Origin: an uncultured Pseudanabaenaceae cyanobacterium | Lineage (GTDB): Bacteria > Cyanobacteriota > Cyanobacteriia > PCC-9006 > JAAUQQ01 | Length of the DNA: 64,000 nucleotides | Direction: 5' to 3' | Assembly: GCA_938002085.1 (NCBI GenBank) | Contig: CALLAT010000066.1 | Span: 59,473 to 123,472 of the forward strand | Shown: in pieces, positions 10,778 to 20,172 of the stretch | How positions within the stretch are numbered: position 1 is the stretch's first letter | How the letters are laid out: every line of letters begins with the position of its first letter | Translations under genes and position numbers: made by a program | Notes under the pieces: generated by a model | Database searches by the model: none | What the model saw: only the letters and a program-made list of their open reading frames with translations | What the model was told of the DNA's origin: nothing

Positions 10778-11773
10778 TTAGCTGGATAGCGGAAGCATGC
10801 GACGCAAAGCATAAAAACTCTCGAGGCAGTAACCATAAAATTGCTCACCCAGTAAGCGCATTGCAACAGTTGTAATTTGTAAGCGATAACGGTCCTTAGA
10901 AAGACGCAGGTCAGGGTCGTGTTTCAATGCTCTTTTCAAGAACATTTCAGAGATGGCATAGTCCTTTTTCTCACTCTGGAGTGGTTTCCATGCCAGAGAA
11001 ATCTCAATGCGTGCCCAAGCTTTGTCAATCAACCGTTTCTTCTCTTGCTCGCTCATGTCAGCAGGAGCTAAATCAAGTGCCTTGTCTAAAATAATTTTGG
11101 CGCTTCGAGACATTGCATTCCAATCTTTAGAAGCACTACTAGGATGCTGACGATAATCTACAAGCACCTCACGAACAACCTCAAATGCATAATGGGGTGC
11201 TATTCGCAGCCACATATCTCGGTCTTCCATATAGGAGCCAAGATTCTCGTCAAAGTCGCCAACTTTATCAAAGCAAACTTTTCTAATCATGGGTGTACTG
11301 CCAGAACCAACGCAATTTCTGATCAGTAATTCTTTCCAGACCATTCCTGATTGGAAACTCTTTACAAGCCTGCCGGTAGAGGTTCCTAAAGGGTCAACTA
11401 GTTTCATCCAGCAATAAACTAAACCTACACTGGGATTGCTGTCTAATACTTGAACTTGCTTTTGTAGTTTGGTCTTGTGCCAACAATCATCAGCATCCAA
11501 TAAAGCAAGATACTCGCCTCGAGCTTCCCGTATACCAGTATTGCGAGCTCCAGCGAGACCTCGATTTTTTTGAGATACTAATCGGAAGCGTGGATCTTGG
11601 ACCGTAGCAGCCCAAGTCTTGATGTCATCTTGGCTGCCATCGTCTACAACAATAACTTCGTAATCTTCAAAGGTTTGAATGAAAACGCTATTTAATGATT
11701 CGGGTAAATAATCCATCGCATTATATGCAGGGATTATCACCGATACTTTAGGAGTTTTATCAATAGATAGCAT
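10778..11773 (-). CDS. Glycosyltransferase family 2 protein (paralog of the 9439 gene)
   Basis: KVSVIIPAYNAMDYLPESLNSVFIQTFEDYEVIVVDDGSQDD...LLDADDCW. Also resembles the neighbour outside the catalytic core. Confidence 0.9.
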   Translation of the reverse strand: MLSIDKTPKVSVIIPAYNAMDYLPESLNSVFIQTFEDYEVIVVDDGSQDDIKTWAATVQDPRFRLVSQKNRGLAGARNTGIREARGEYLALLDADDCWHKTKLQKQVQVLDSNPSVGLVYCWMKLVDPLGTSTGRLVKSFQSGMVWKELLIRNCVGSGSTPMIRKVCFDKVGDFDENLGSYMEDRDMWLRIAPHYAFEVVREVLVDYRQHPSSASKDWNAMSRSAKIILDKALDLAPADMSEQEKKRLIDKAWARIEISLAWKPLQSEKKDYAISEMFLKRALKHDPDLRLSKDRYRLQITTVAMRLLGEQFYGYCLESFYALRRMLPLSS

Positions 11774-12138
11774 GATTAAAAATTATAGAATGTGTGAAAA
11801 TCAGTAAACTCTGATCAAAGAAAATGGATAGAAAAATCTAGTATCAGTAGGCTAAAACAAAAATGCTAGATTTAATAGGATAAACAGCCTTTTCCTTTAT
11901 GTTCCAGTACTACGGGACCGAAGTTGAATTTGGGCCAAAATCTAGAAAATTGATGGGATGAAAGACCTTGTTGAATTGTCTGACCACCTCCATTCATTTA
12001 CCCATTGTATTGTGAAAATCAAGCTGAAACCCTAGACAAGTATTGTTCTCAGCCTGAGTCTTTCACTTCGAGGTCACGGACTAGAAGGGGATACAGCATG
12101 AATGTGCATCCCCGCATCCCCAGGAGCAACCAATCCAC

Positions 12139-13812
12139 CTAAGCTGAAACTGCTACAGGAGATGCCTGTGGGAGCAGGCTATGTCCTTCAAGGTGAGCTG
12201 CTTGAGGGGCGCCCATTAGTGATAAGAGAGTTGGCGCCAGGTCTAATGCGTGACCTTCAGGAAGAGCTGAGCCTGGCTCAACCTGGGAATCTTTGACCAA
12301 GAGAAATCCTCGAGAAGAATGACTGCCTGAGCGTTGGAAAGGCACAGGTCCCATGCGGCCATGACTATCACTCTCGACACAATCAGACAATTCGGATTCG
12401 TTCCACATCACGATGAGGTCTGCATCTGGTAGACCTAGAGAGTTTAATGTCTCCATTGTTCGGGTACGAATCACTTCACGAACAATAGAATTTCCTGTTT
12501 TGGGATTCCGCAGTGCTTTGACTTCGCGGATTACCTCATCACAAACAGAGTTATAGTCCTCAACTTCTACTAAGCCGTTGCTCTCACGACCTTTGAGGTT
12601 GATTCGTATATATCCCTCAGAGAAACTGGGTAAAGCAAAAGCCTTCATCTTGTGCCAGGACGGCTCATACCAACTGGCAGGCTGCCAATCGAAAGCTCCT
12701 CCTTCATTTTGAAGCTGATAGGGAGAAACAAAGTCACCTTGCCTATGAAGGCCTACCCGCTCTAGTAAATCAGCGTAAATACGATGAACCTTTGTTGGTG
12801 TCACTGTGCGGATGAATCGAGTGAAAGGATTGGAGTCAACTTTTTGAGACCATAAATCACGATAGGCTCGCCGGCTAAGACGCCGAGAAGAGAGACTTTT
12901 GGGTGGTTTCCCCATGGATGGATTGGAAAAACCAACTTTGCCAGGCAGGCTCCAACGGTACATTAGCTCTGCGAGAAAGAAGGTACTGGTTAAGTCCAGA
13001 TTGTTGGCCTGCATACCATGGGCAGAGAAAACGACGATAGAAGCATCATCTGGCGCTTTTTCGATAATATCGCCGATCGCTTTATCCACTGCTTGATAGA
13101 CATCAAGTAAATGAGTGGTCTCGGGCGAGCCTTGTTGACGATGCGCAGGATGGGCTGGGTCATTCAAATGCCATAAACAATGGCCTCCAGAATGAGTCTC
13201 ACCAAACATTGTCAGTAAAAAGTCCCAATTCTCTCCCTGGAGCAAATCCTGGACAATAGCAGAACGACTTCCTATGCCTTGCAGCAACTGGTCTCTGAGA
13301 TTGTCAATTCCGCGTTCGTTATAAATATTTGAATGGTCATGACCAAAAGCCGCATGTTTGCCATGCTTCTCAGTCAATTCCGCTAAAGCATTGTCAGGTA
13401 GAGAATGACTTGGCGTTTGAGGCGAGTGAGCCCCCCAACCCAAAACCTGAAGCCCATTAACCTCTTTAGACAGAGGAGCCTGGGGCATATCAAAGATTGC
13501 AACCTTATAATCTTCGCCTAGGGCATAAAAAGGAGAATATTCTTTGTAGTCGTAAGCTTTTACAGAATCAACTTTATACTGGCCATCCCTCAACTTAACA
13601 GGACCCCAATAACCTGTTGTGTTTGGAGAACAGCCGGTTAGAAAAGTCGTCCAGGGGGTTTCAGCTCGGTAAGAAGAAAAATTAGTAAGGCGACTGTAAG
13701 CTCCCTCCTGCTTTAGGGATGCAAGATTTTTAAGCAAACCCTGCTCAATCCAGGCCTCAACCAGAGTGGGCTCTGCCGCATCTAAACCGATTGCAATTAC
13801 AGTTTTATTCAT
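12139..13812 (-). CDS. Alkaline phosphatase superfamily protein, paralog 2
   Basis: MNKTVIAIGLDAAEPTLVEAWIEQGLLKNL...ETPWTTFLTGCSPNTTGYWG...FGETHSGGHCLWH...SIVVFSAHGM. Confidence 0.82.
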   Translation of the reverse strand: MNKTVIAIGLDAAEPTLVEAWIEQGLLKNLASLKQEGAYSRLTNFSSYRAETPWTTFLTGCSPNTTGYWGPVKLRDGQYKVDSVKAYDYKEYSPFYALGEDYKVAIFDMPQAPLSKEVNGLQVLGWGAHSPQTPSHSLPDNALAELTEKHGKHAAFGHDHSNIYNERGIDNLRDQLLQGIGSRSAIVQDLLQGENWDFLLTMFGETHSGGHCLWHLNDPAHPAHRQQGSPETTHLLDVYQAVDKAIGDIIEKAPDDASIVVFSAHGMQANNLDLTSTFFLAELMYRWSLPGKVGFSNPSMGKPPKSLSSRRLSRRAYRDLWSQKVDSNPFTRFIRTVTPTKVHRIYADLLERVGLHRQGDFVSPYQLQNEGGAFDWQPASWYEPSWHKMKAFALPSFSEGYIRINLKGRESNGLVEVEDYNSVCDEVIREVKALRNPKTGNSIVREVIRTRTMETLNSLGLPDADLIVMWNESELSDCVESDSHGRMGPVPFQRSGSHSSRGFLLVKDSQVEPGSALPEGHALDLAPTLLSLMGAPQAAHLEGHSLLPQASPVAVSA

Positions 13813-14433
13813 AGTAGCCCCAATACTTGGTTCAGCATTTTGTCTTGCTATAGATAGCGTTCAAATAATGTCAAGCGCTAAGCCACCACCACAGGTATGT
13901 ATTGTGAGTCGAAAGCAGCATGTCTTTGAGTATCTACAGATGGATATTCCAGAATTCCTAGAATACTCAGATTTTTCCTAAGAGGATCACTACAGATAAC
14001 TACAACATCGACTCTTTCAAAACTCGTCGTTCAGTACATGCGTAGGCTTAAAAATAATAGTTCATACACATTGTCCTATAAATTTTGGGTAATGTGGCCG
14101 TTGTGCAGAGAGTATTCATAAGGTCTTCATTAACTTGGCTTAGTGCTTAATCTCTTATAGAGCCAATTCCCCACTGCTTGCAGTTTGGGCTTCCTGTCTG
14201 TGGAGCAACTTGCAACTTGTTAGGGAAAGGAAAGCTCCCTATCGCATGCCCGCCAGGTTTCAGCAGCAATTTTGTTGGCCAGAATCTTAAATCTAGACGC
14301 AGAATTCTACGTGGGAACACGGATCACGAACTGTCAATAAATCTTACTTACGGCTCGATTGAGATTCTCCAAGGGAGCATCTCAACCGAGCGGGGCGCAC
14401 TAAGCGTTAAGCTTTCGCTTTATCTCGCCGGAA

Positions 14434-14483
14434 CTTTGAGGCTTCAGCCCCCTGTCTCTGACTCAGACGCTGAAGCCTCAAAG
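14434..14483. repeat. Inverted repeat / stem-loop (15-bp stem)
   Basis: ctttgaggcttcagc (14434-14448) pairs with gctgaagcctcaaag (14469-14483). Confidence 0.8.
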
Positions 14484-14496
14484 CTGCTACACCAAG

Positions 14497-14532
14497 CAAG
14501 AGTATCTCCTAATGATTAAGGAGATACTCTTG
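14497..14532 (-). terminator. Probable transcription terminator downstream of the Wzc-like gene
   Basis: 14-bp perfect stem caagagtatctcct/aggagatactcttg with 8-nt loop, about 47 nt past the end of the minus-strand gene at 14579. Confidence 0.5.
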
Positions 14533-14578
14533 TTCTTCAAAATAGGCCCGGCCGAGTCGGCTGCTGCACCCAAAAACT

Positions 14579-16732
14579 CTAATCAGGTAACAGCTCCAAC
14601 TCCTTCTCTGCCCTCATCGTCGAGCGGCCCCCATTGTTGCTAAAGCTTTCATAGCGAGGCAAAGACTGAGACTCATTTACAACAACTCCCAACACAGGAG
14701 TATTGTTGCTTTCAATTTCTGCCATGGATTTGAACATGGCCTCGCGCACTGTGAGGTTCGGACGAACCACAAATACTAAGCCATCCGCGTATTGACTCAA
14801 GGTTAATGCATCGGCTGAAGTCGTTACTGGAGCAGCATCGACAAAGACAAAATCATATCCCTTGGCGGCTTCTCGGATAGCCATTTCCATGGCGGCAGAC
14901 TCTGTAACTGTTGAGGGACGGCTAATGAGCTCGCCGTGGGAGAGCATGTCCAGGTTTTCAAATCCACTGGGTTGAATTGCTTCCCTAAGCGATGCTTGTC
15001 CAGCCACTACATGCGTTAGTCCAACAGTCGAAGGTAGAGCGAAGACTTCTTGTTGCTCTGGACTGCTCAGGTTTGCATCGATGATCAAGGTTTTACGGGA
15101 TAGCATGGCCGAGACGGAGGCTAAGCGCGCAATCACGTCTGACTTGCCTTCGTTCTCTACGGTGCTGCTCATGACAATCACCCGAGGCTTATCCTTGATA
15201 CGCAATTCTAATGTCTTGAGCAAACTGCGGTAAGGTTCAACGACATCTGGGCTGTCGAGGAATCGCTCTAGCTTGCTAGTGCGTGAGGCTGACAAGAGTA
15301 GTTGACCAGAAGGCTTGGGTAATACTGCCAAAACAGGAACTTCACTAGAGGCCTCAATTTCATTCGCGTTACGGAGTGTTCCGTTGAAGGCCTCGAGAAG
15401 AAGTACCACGCCAGTTGCCAATATGCCACCAGCTGCAGTGGCGATCGCCAAAATCGCTGGAGCCTTAGGAGCTGAGGCCACGCTTGGGATGTAAGCCCAA
15501 GAAACAATGCGAATGTTGCTCAGCAGTTGGGCCTCTGCAATACGAGCTTCCTGCAATTTACCCTGCAGTAACGACAGATTTGCCTTGACTTCATCCCGCT
15601 TGCGTTCCAACGTTGAGAGCTCTTGCTTACGCGTGGGGACCGTCGCAAGTTGCTCTTGTAGAAATGACTGGTTCTGTTTCAATAAGCTCAGATGGTTGCT
15701 TAGTGCTGCAGTTTCAACCGTGGTTAAGACGTAACGAGAAATCAAGTCTTGGCTGAGGTTGTCCTGAGCGACAGAACCTGCAGTCAATGACTGACTACTG
15801 CTGGGCGCAACTTGAGAAAGGCGCTGACTATATAAACTTCTAATGTCATCGCGTTGCTGGGCAAGAGATTGAACCTGAGGGTGGCTGTCCTGATACTTTG
15901 CCCGGGCTTCAATGATTTGAGACTCAATATTAATAAGCTTCGCTTTTAGATCGGCTAACTCATTGTCTTGGCCAACCCGAGAGGCCACGTAGGCCACTTG
16001 AGGTGAATCAAAACCTGTCATCTCCCTAAGCATGCCAGTTCGAGTCTGAGCCTCTTGCAGCTGACCCGCTACGACTCGCTGCTGCTCCTGTAGTTGTGAC
16101 AGATTCCCTAACAGAGTGTTGGTTTGCGCGTCAACATCTACAACGCCATTGGCTTGGCGATACTGGGTTTCCAAAGTTTCCGCTTGAGTGAGCTTCTCCG
16201 CCTCTTGGGGAACTTGGCTCTCCAGAAACTGACGAATAGAGGATGCCTCTAAACGGATATTCTCACTACTTTGGTTGATCACCTCAGCTGCAATCCGATT
16301 AAGCAGTTGAGCAGTGAGGTCGGGATCCAAACCTTCATATCCAATCTGAAGGATGTTCGTTGCTGGAACAATCTTAATTTGAAGTGCTTGCTGCAGTTCT
16401 CCCACTGTGGGGAGAGGAACGCCTTTTTCCTCGAAAGCAGGAGCTTCTTGCTGGAGCGACCTTTCTAGAACCCGCTGGGATTTCACTAATTCAGCCTGGG
16501 TTGCCATTGGGTCGGCACTACCTGCACGTCCTGGAGGCTGGGTTAAGCCTTGACCAATCGCAGAGACACTACTCGCCCTTGGATCTTCTACAGACACCCG
16601 AACAGCTGAGGAATAAGACTTCTCAGCCACTGACAAATAAAAACCAGCTCCGATGAGAGTCGCCGAAAAGGTCAATAGCGCTGGTAGCCAGTTGCGCTTA
16701 ATCGGAGGCAAAATTGAAGAGAGCTTATCCAT
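14579..16732 (-). CDS. Wzc-like polysaccharide co-polymerase / BY-kinase-type protein
   Basis: N-terminal Wzz-like region, long coiled-coil section, second TM near APAILAIATAAGGILATGVVLLLEAF, C-terminal ATPase (VIVMSSTVENEGKSDV, TLIIDANLSSPEQ, YDFVFVDAAPV). Confidence 0.9.
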   Translation of the reverse strand: MDKLSSILPPIKRNWLPALLTFSATLIGAGFYLSVAEKSYSSAVRVSVEDPRASSVSAIGQGLTQPPGRAGSADPMATQAELVKSQRVLERSLQQEAPAFEEKGVPLPTVGELQQALQIKIVPATNILQIGYEGLDPDLTAQLLNRIAAEVINQSSENIRLEASSIRQFLESQVPQEAEKLTQAETLETQYRQANGVVDVDAQTNTLLGNLSQLQEQQRVVAGQLQEAQTRTGMLREMTGFDSPQVAYVASRVGQDNELADLKAKLINIESQIIEARAKYQDSHPQVQSLAQQRDDIRSLYSQRLSQVAPSSSQSLTAGSVAQDNLSQDLISRYVLTTVETAALSNHLSLLKQNQSFLQEQLATVPTRKQELSTLERKRDEVKANLSLLQGKLQEARIAEAQLLSNIRIVSWAYIPSVASAPKAPAILAIATAAGGILATGVVLLLEAFNGTLRNANEIEASSEVPVLAVLPKPSGQLLLSASRTSKLERFLDSPDVVEPYRSLLKTLELRIKDKPRVIVMSSTVENEGKSDVIARLASVSAMLSRKTLIIDANLSSPEQQEVFALPSTVGLTHVVAGQASLREAIQPSGFENLDMLSHGELISRPSTVTESAAMEMAIREAAKGYDFVFVDAAPVTTSADALTLSQYADGLVFVVRPNLTVREAMFKSMAEIESNNTPVLGVVVNESQSLPRYESFSNNGGRSTMRAEKELELLPD

Positions 16733-16811
16733 AATTTCTTTTCTAATATTGCCAATACTGCAGGTAGACTGGCTGACCTAAAAGACTCAGCGTTCCAAAC
16801 TCAAGGCAGGG

Positions 16812-18047
16812 CTACCCTTGAGAAACGGACATCTTACTTTTCTTTGTGATTATTCCCTGAGGAGGGGATACCGTAACAGGTATAGCTTCAGAAGCGCTAC
16901 CCAGGAGCATGAAGTGAAGACGATTTGCATCGCCTACAACACGTTCCCAATTGTAATTTTTCCTGACATAACTTTGAGCTGTTTGAGACATGACCTGCAT
17001 CTCGTCAGGATGTTCCATTGCCCAAGTTAACTTCCTAATACAGTCATCTAAGTCTAGCGACCGGAACATTAAGCCCCGCTCATCTCCTAAAAGTTGCTGA
17101 TGAGGTGGTATATCGCTGGCCACGATAGGTAAACCTTCCTGCATCGCTTCCAGCATTGCTAGAGGAAGCCCTTCAACCTCAGATGGCAAGACAAAAATTC
17201 CTGCTCCCCGAACAACCTCTGCAAGATAGCGGCCGCGTAGTACTCCCGTAAAGATGACCCTGGGGTCGCCTTTGACGAGACCTGAGAGCCTATCTTGGAA
17301 AGCTGAGGTGTCGCTGTTTCCACCCACAATTGCAAGTTTCCAGCCATCTTGCCTTAGCTTGAGAAATGCTTGGATCAGTAGGTCAGGGCATTTCTCTGGA
17401 ACAAGGCGGCCCAAAAAGACTAAGTATTTACCCGCTTCCAAACCGAGACGTCTACCAAAGCTAAAGTCTTGATCAGACGGTGCGTACTGGGCTGGACCGT
17501 TCGGAATATAGATGGTTTCGCGACCATGGGTTTCCCAGAAGTATCGTCGTAACTCTTGGGAAACGACCACCATTTCGTCTGAGTATCGAACCGCGAGCTT
17601 CTCGCCGAGACGAATCAAGGAGCTGGATAGCTTACCCCATTTGACTCGCTGCCAATCTAAACCATGGCAGTAGACGACAACTTTTGAGCTAGAAAATAAA
17701 AAAGGCAGCCAACAGAAGAGCGCTGGCCCCAAAGCATGAATATGGATGACATCATAACGGCGCAGGAATGTGGCAATAAACGCCCCTACTCCTGAGCTGA
17801 TAATTGCATCTGCTCCCTTGACCTTCGGGAGAGTTGGGATTGAGATTACCTTGACTCCAGAAAAGTCACAGGGCTCAGACCAAGGCATGCCCGTATAAGA
17901 GGCACGCCCATAAATATCTACATCATGTCCTGCTGCTACCATGCGGGGATAAACCTGAGCACAGTAGTGCTCAATTCCGCCCTGACCTGGTGGTAAGCCC
18001 TTCGCACCAATTACGGCTATCCTCACGTCACACACCTCATCACTCAA
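16812..18047 (-). CDS. Glycosyltransferase family 4 protein
   Basis: RIAVIGAKGLPPGQGGIEHYCAQVYPRMVAAGHDVDIYGR...VFLGRLVPEKCPDLLIQAF...LPSEVEGLPLAMLEAMQEGLPIVASDIPP. A GTG start at 18026 is also possible. Confidence 0.92.
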   Translation of the reverse strand: MSDEVCDVRIAVIGAKGLPPGQGGIEHYCAQVYPRMVAAGHDVDIYGRASYTGMPWSEPCDFSGVKVISIPTLPKVKGADAIISSGVGAFIATFLRRYDVIHIHALGPALFCWLPFLFSSSKVVVYCHGLDWQRVKWGKLSSSLIRLGEKLAVRYSDEMVVVSQELRRYFWETHGRETIYIPNGPAQYAPSDQDFSFGRRLGLEAGKYLVFLGRLVPEKCPDLLIQAFLKLRQDGWKLAIVGGNSDTSAFQDRLSGLVKGDPRVIFTGVLRGRYLAEVVRGAGIFVLPSEVEGLPLAMLEAMQEGLPIVASDIPPHQQLLGDERGLMFRSLDLDDCIRKLTWAMEHPDEMQVMSQTAQSYVRKNYNWERVVGDANRLHFMLLGSASEAIPVTVSPPQGIITKKSKMSVSQG

Positions 18048-18059
18048 TAAATATCTGTA

Positions 18060-19295
18060 TCAGGCGACAGCAGGCTCAGTGCTAGCTTTCCAGCGGCTGA
18101 GCATTTGGTCATAGAGTTCACTAATGACTTGTCTTGCTTCATAAGGTTTCGCATCCTGAGTGCAGGCTGAGACCGGATATTGCTCCGGATGAATCAGAAT
18201 CTGCTCTATGGCTGTGGCTAGCACCTCGGGAGAGCGCTCGCTACAAACCAAACCGCTTTTTTCAGAGAGCAATTTAGGGGTCTCACCACAACGAGTCGTC
18301 ACTACTGGAGTACCGCAGGCAAGAGCCTCTAGAACGACCAGTGGTAGACCTTCGTAACGGCTACTCAATACACAAACCGATGCGCACTGGTGTAGACGGA
18401 TGAGCTCTGACTGCTGCACAGGACCCAGTAAAGATACTGAAGCACTAATACCGAGGCGATCTAACTCATTCCGCAATGGTTCCATCAATTCCCCATCTCC
18501 TGCGACTAGTAGATGAGGGCTGAGGTCGTTATTTTGCTGTTGTAACTTGGAAAATGCCTGAGCTAGTAACAGTGGGTCCTTCTGGGGATGAAGGCGGCCT
18601 GCAAATAGAATAAACTGTGTTCCTGGTTCCAATCCTAGTTCCTTAGCCAAACAATCCTGCTCAGCTGCAAGATTATCGCCTGTCAGAGGATGAAACAGCT
18701 CGCCATCTACAGTATTGCGAACTAGGGACACACGGTCTGCCATATCAGCATAGTTTGCCTTGTAAAAGTCCCTTGAATCGGAGTTACAAGAGAGAACATG
18801 GGAAAAGCGCTTCAGCAATTTACGTTCCAACGCCAGGTAAAGCTTCGGAACACGGCTCCAAAGCATCCCGCCCTGTTTTGAAGAACCACCATTCTTCAAC
18901 ATCTGACTGTGGATATCATTGTGAACAAACAAGGTTTGCTCTCCAGACCATCGGGAAGTAGCCAAACTTGGCTCCAAGCGATGGAAGTGCATGAAGTCAG
19001 AGGAAAGGTGCCGACCTAACAGAGACCAGGTGTATCTGAGAGTCGTTGGGATTAACTTGCGCCGGTTGTCATCTTCCATATAGAAGAGTGGCATAAACAT
19101 TACGTCACGACCCTTCAGAGAAAGGTTATGCCAGCACCTCAGCTTTAAGCTGGGGTCACTTGTTATACCGACGAAGCGGATACGGAAGCTATCCGGCGCA
19201 TACTTGATAAAAGAACTAATAATCGTTTGAATCCCACCAATGGTGGCATTCCAAGGATCATATTGATAAAAAATAGTCAGAACAGGCTTTCGCAT
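18060..19295 (-). CDS. Glycosyltransferase family 4 protein
   Basis: FAGRLHPQKDPLLLAQAFSKL...VLSSRYEGLPLVVLEALACGTPVVTTRCGETPKLL. Confidence 0.92.
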   Translation of the reverse strand: MRKPVLTIFYQYDPWNATIGGIQTIISSFIKYAPDSFRIRFVGITSDPSLKLRCWHNLSLKGRDVMFMPLFYMEDDNRRKLIPTTLRYTWSLLGRHLSSDFMHFHRLEPSLATSRWSGEQTLFVHNDIHSQMLKNGGSSKQGGMLWSRVPKLYLALERKLLKRFSHVLSCNSDSRDFYKANYADMADRVSLVRNTVDGELFHPLTGDNLAAEQDCLAKELGLEPGTQFILFAGRLHPQKDPLLLAQAFSKLQQQNNDLSPHLLVAGDGELMEPLRNELDRLGISASVSLLGPVQQSELIRLHQCASVCVLSSRYEGLPLVVLEALACGTPVVTTRCGETPKLLSEKSGLVCSERSPEVLATAIEQILIHPEQYPVSACTQDAKPYEARQVISELYDQMLSRWKASTEPAVA

Positions 19296-19768
19296 TATTT
19301 AAGCAGTATTGCAGAGGACATATGCACTACTAGTTTGATTCCCTAACCCATAGAATTACTATTCCCGAGGGAGAGGTAATTTCCTTCATCGGAAGCATCT
19401 ATACATGAATCGATTCAGATTTGTGAAAGCTGAACCCGTTAGATGTATCCGCAATACTCTGACTCATTTGGATGCAGGAGCAGCTCGAAAGCCAGTCCTT
19501 GCATATGATTCTAGATTACGAATCTATTGTATAGAGCGTTGTCCGAGCTGCTGCTGGGTTGGATATAGACTTGACCTCCTCTTGAAAGGGGGGCTTAGAA
19601 GCATAATTTTTGTATAAAGTATTGCTCCCTGCAGAGGAAATTAAGGGACTAGAGGTGTGGCTGGATTTCGAATGTTGATGCTACGGGTTTATTTATACGG
19701 TCTTGCCTCAGTATTTCCCTGGATTCAGTCAGTGCCATTCTTTTGCTCTTTGAGGTTTTTAGGTTGCA

Positions 19769-19975
19769 TTGCGGAGTGACGTAATGAGGGCCGAGGAGCA
19801 TGAATACACCGCTCAGGCCTATGCTGCAGAAGGCTTACAGCTTGTAGATGGCTGTTGGCAGGTGTTTAACTCTGGAGGCCTTATTCCGTATTTGTCCCCA
19901 CAAACTATTCCATCTCAATTTGATGAAGTCGTTAAGTTGTGGCAAAGCTCAGAAAATCTACTGACATCTAGGTGA
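19769..19975 (+). CDS. Short hypothetical protein
   Basis: 68-aa ORF MRSDVMRAEEHEYTAQAYAAEGLQLVDGCWQVFNSGG... with no competing ORF; family unknown. Confidence 0.25.
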   Translation: MRSDVMRAEEHEYTAQAYAAEGLQLVDGCWQVFNSGGLIPYLSPQTIPSQFDEVVKLWQSSENLLTSR

Positions 19976-20172
19976 TACCACGGCTACTTTGAGTTCAGTC
20001 ACATACAGCCCAGGGTTTTGTAAGGTCGCAGCCGTTTCCCCTCATTCGGTTGCGTCTCCTGGCTACTCCTAGCGGTTCTCGCTAGCTCCTCATTGTGCAG
20101 TGCTGGTTTGGTCACCGGTAATGTCGCCCAGGGCTGGAATGACGATTGGGCAGTTGCATCTACATAATATTC

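Noticed and set aside
19405-19617. 70-aa + strand ORF
   Set aside because: Cys/Arg-rich chance-like composition, no family resemblance.
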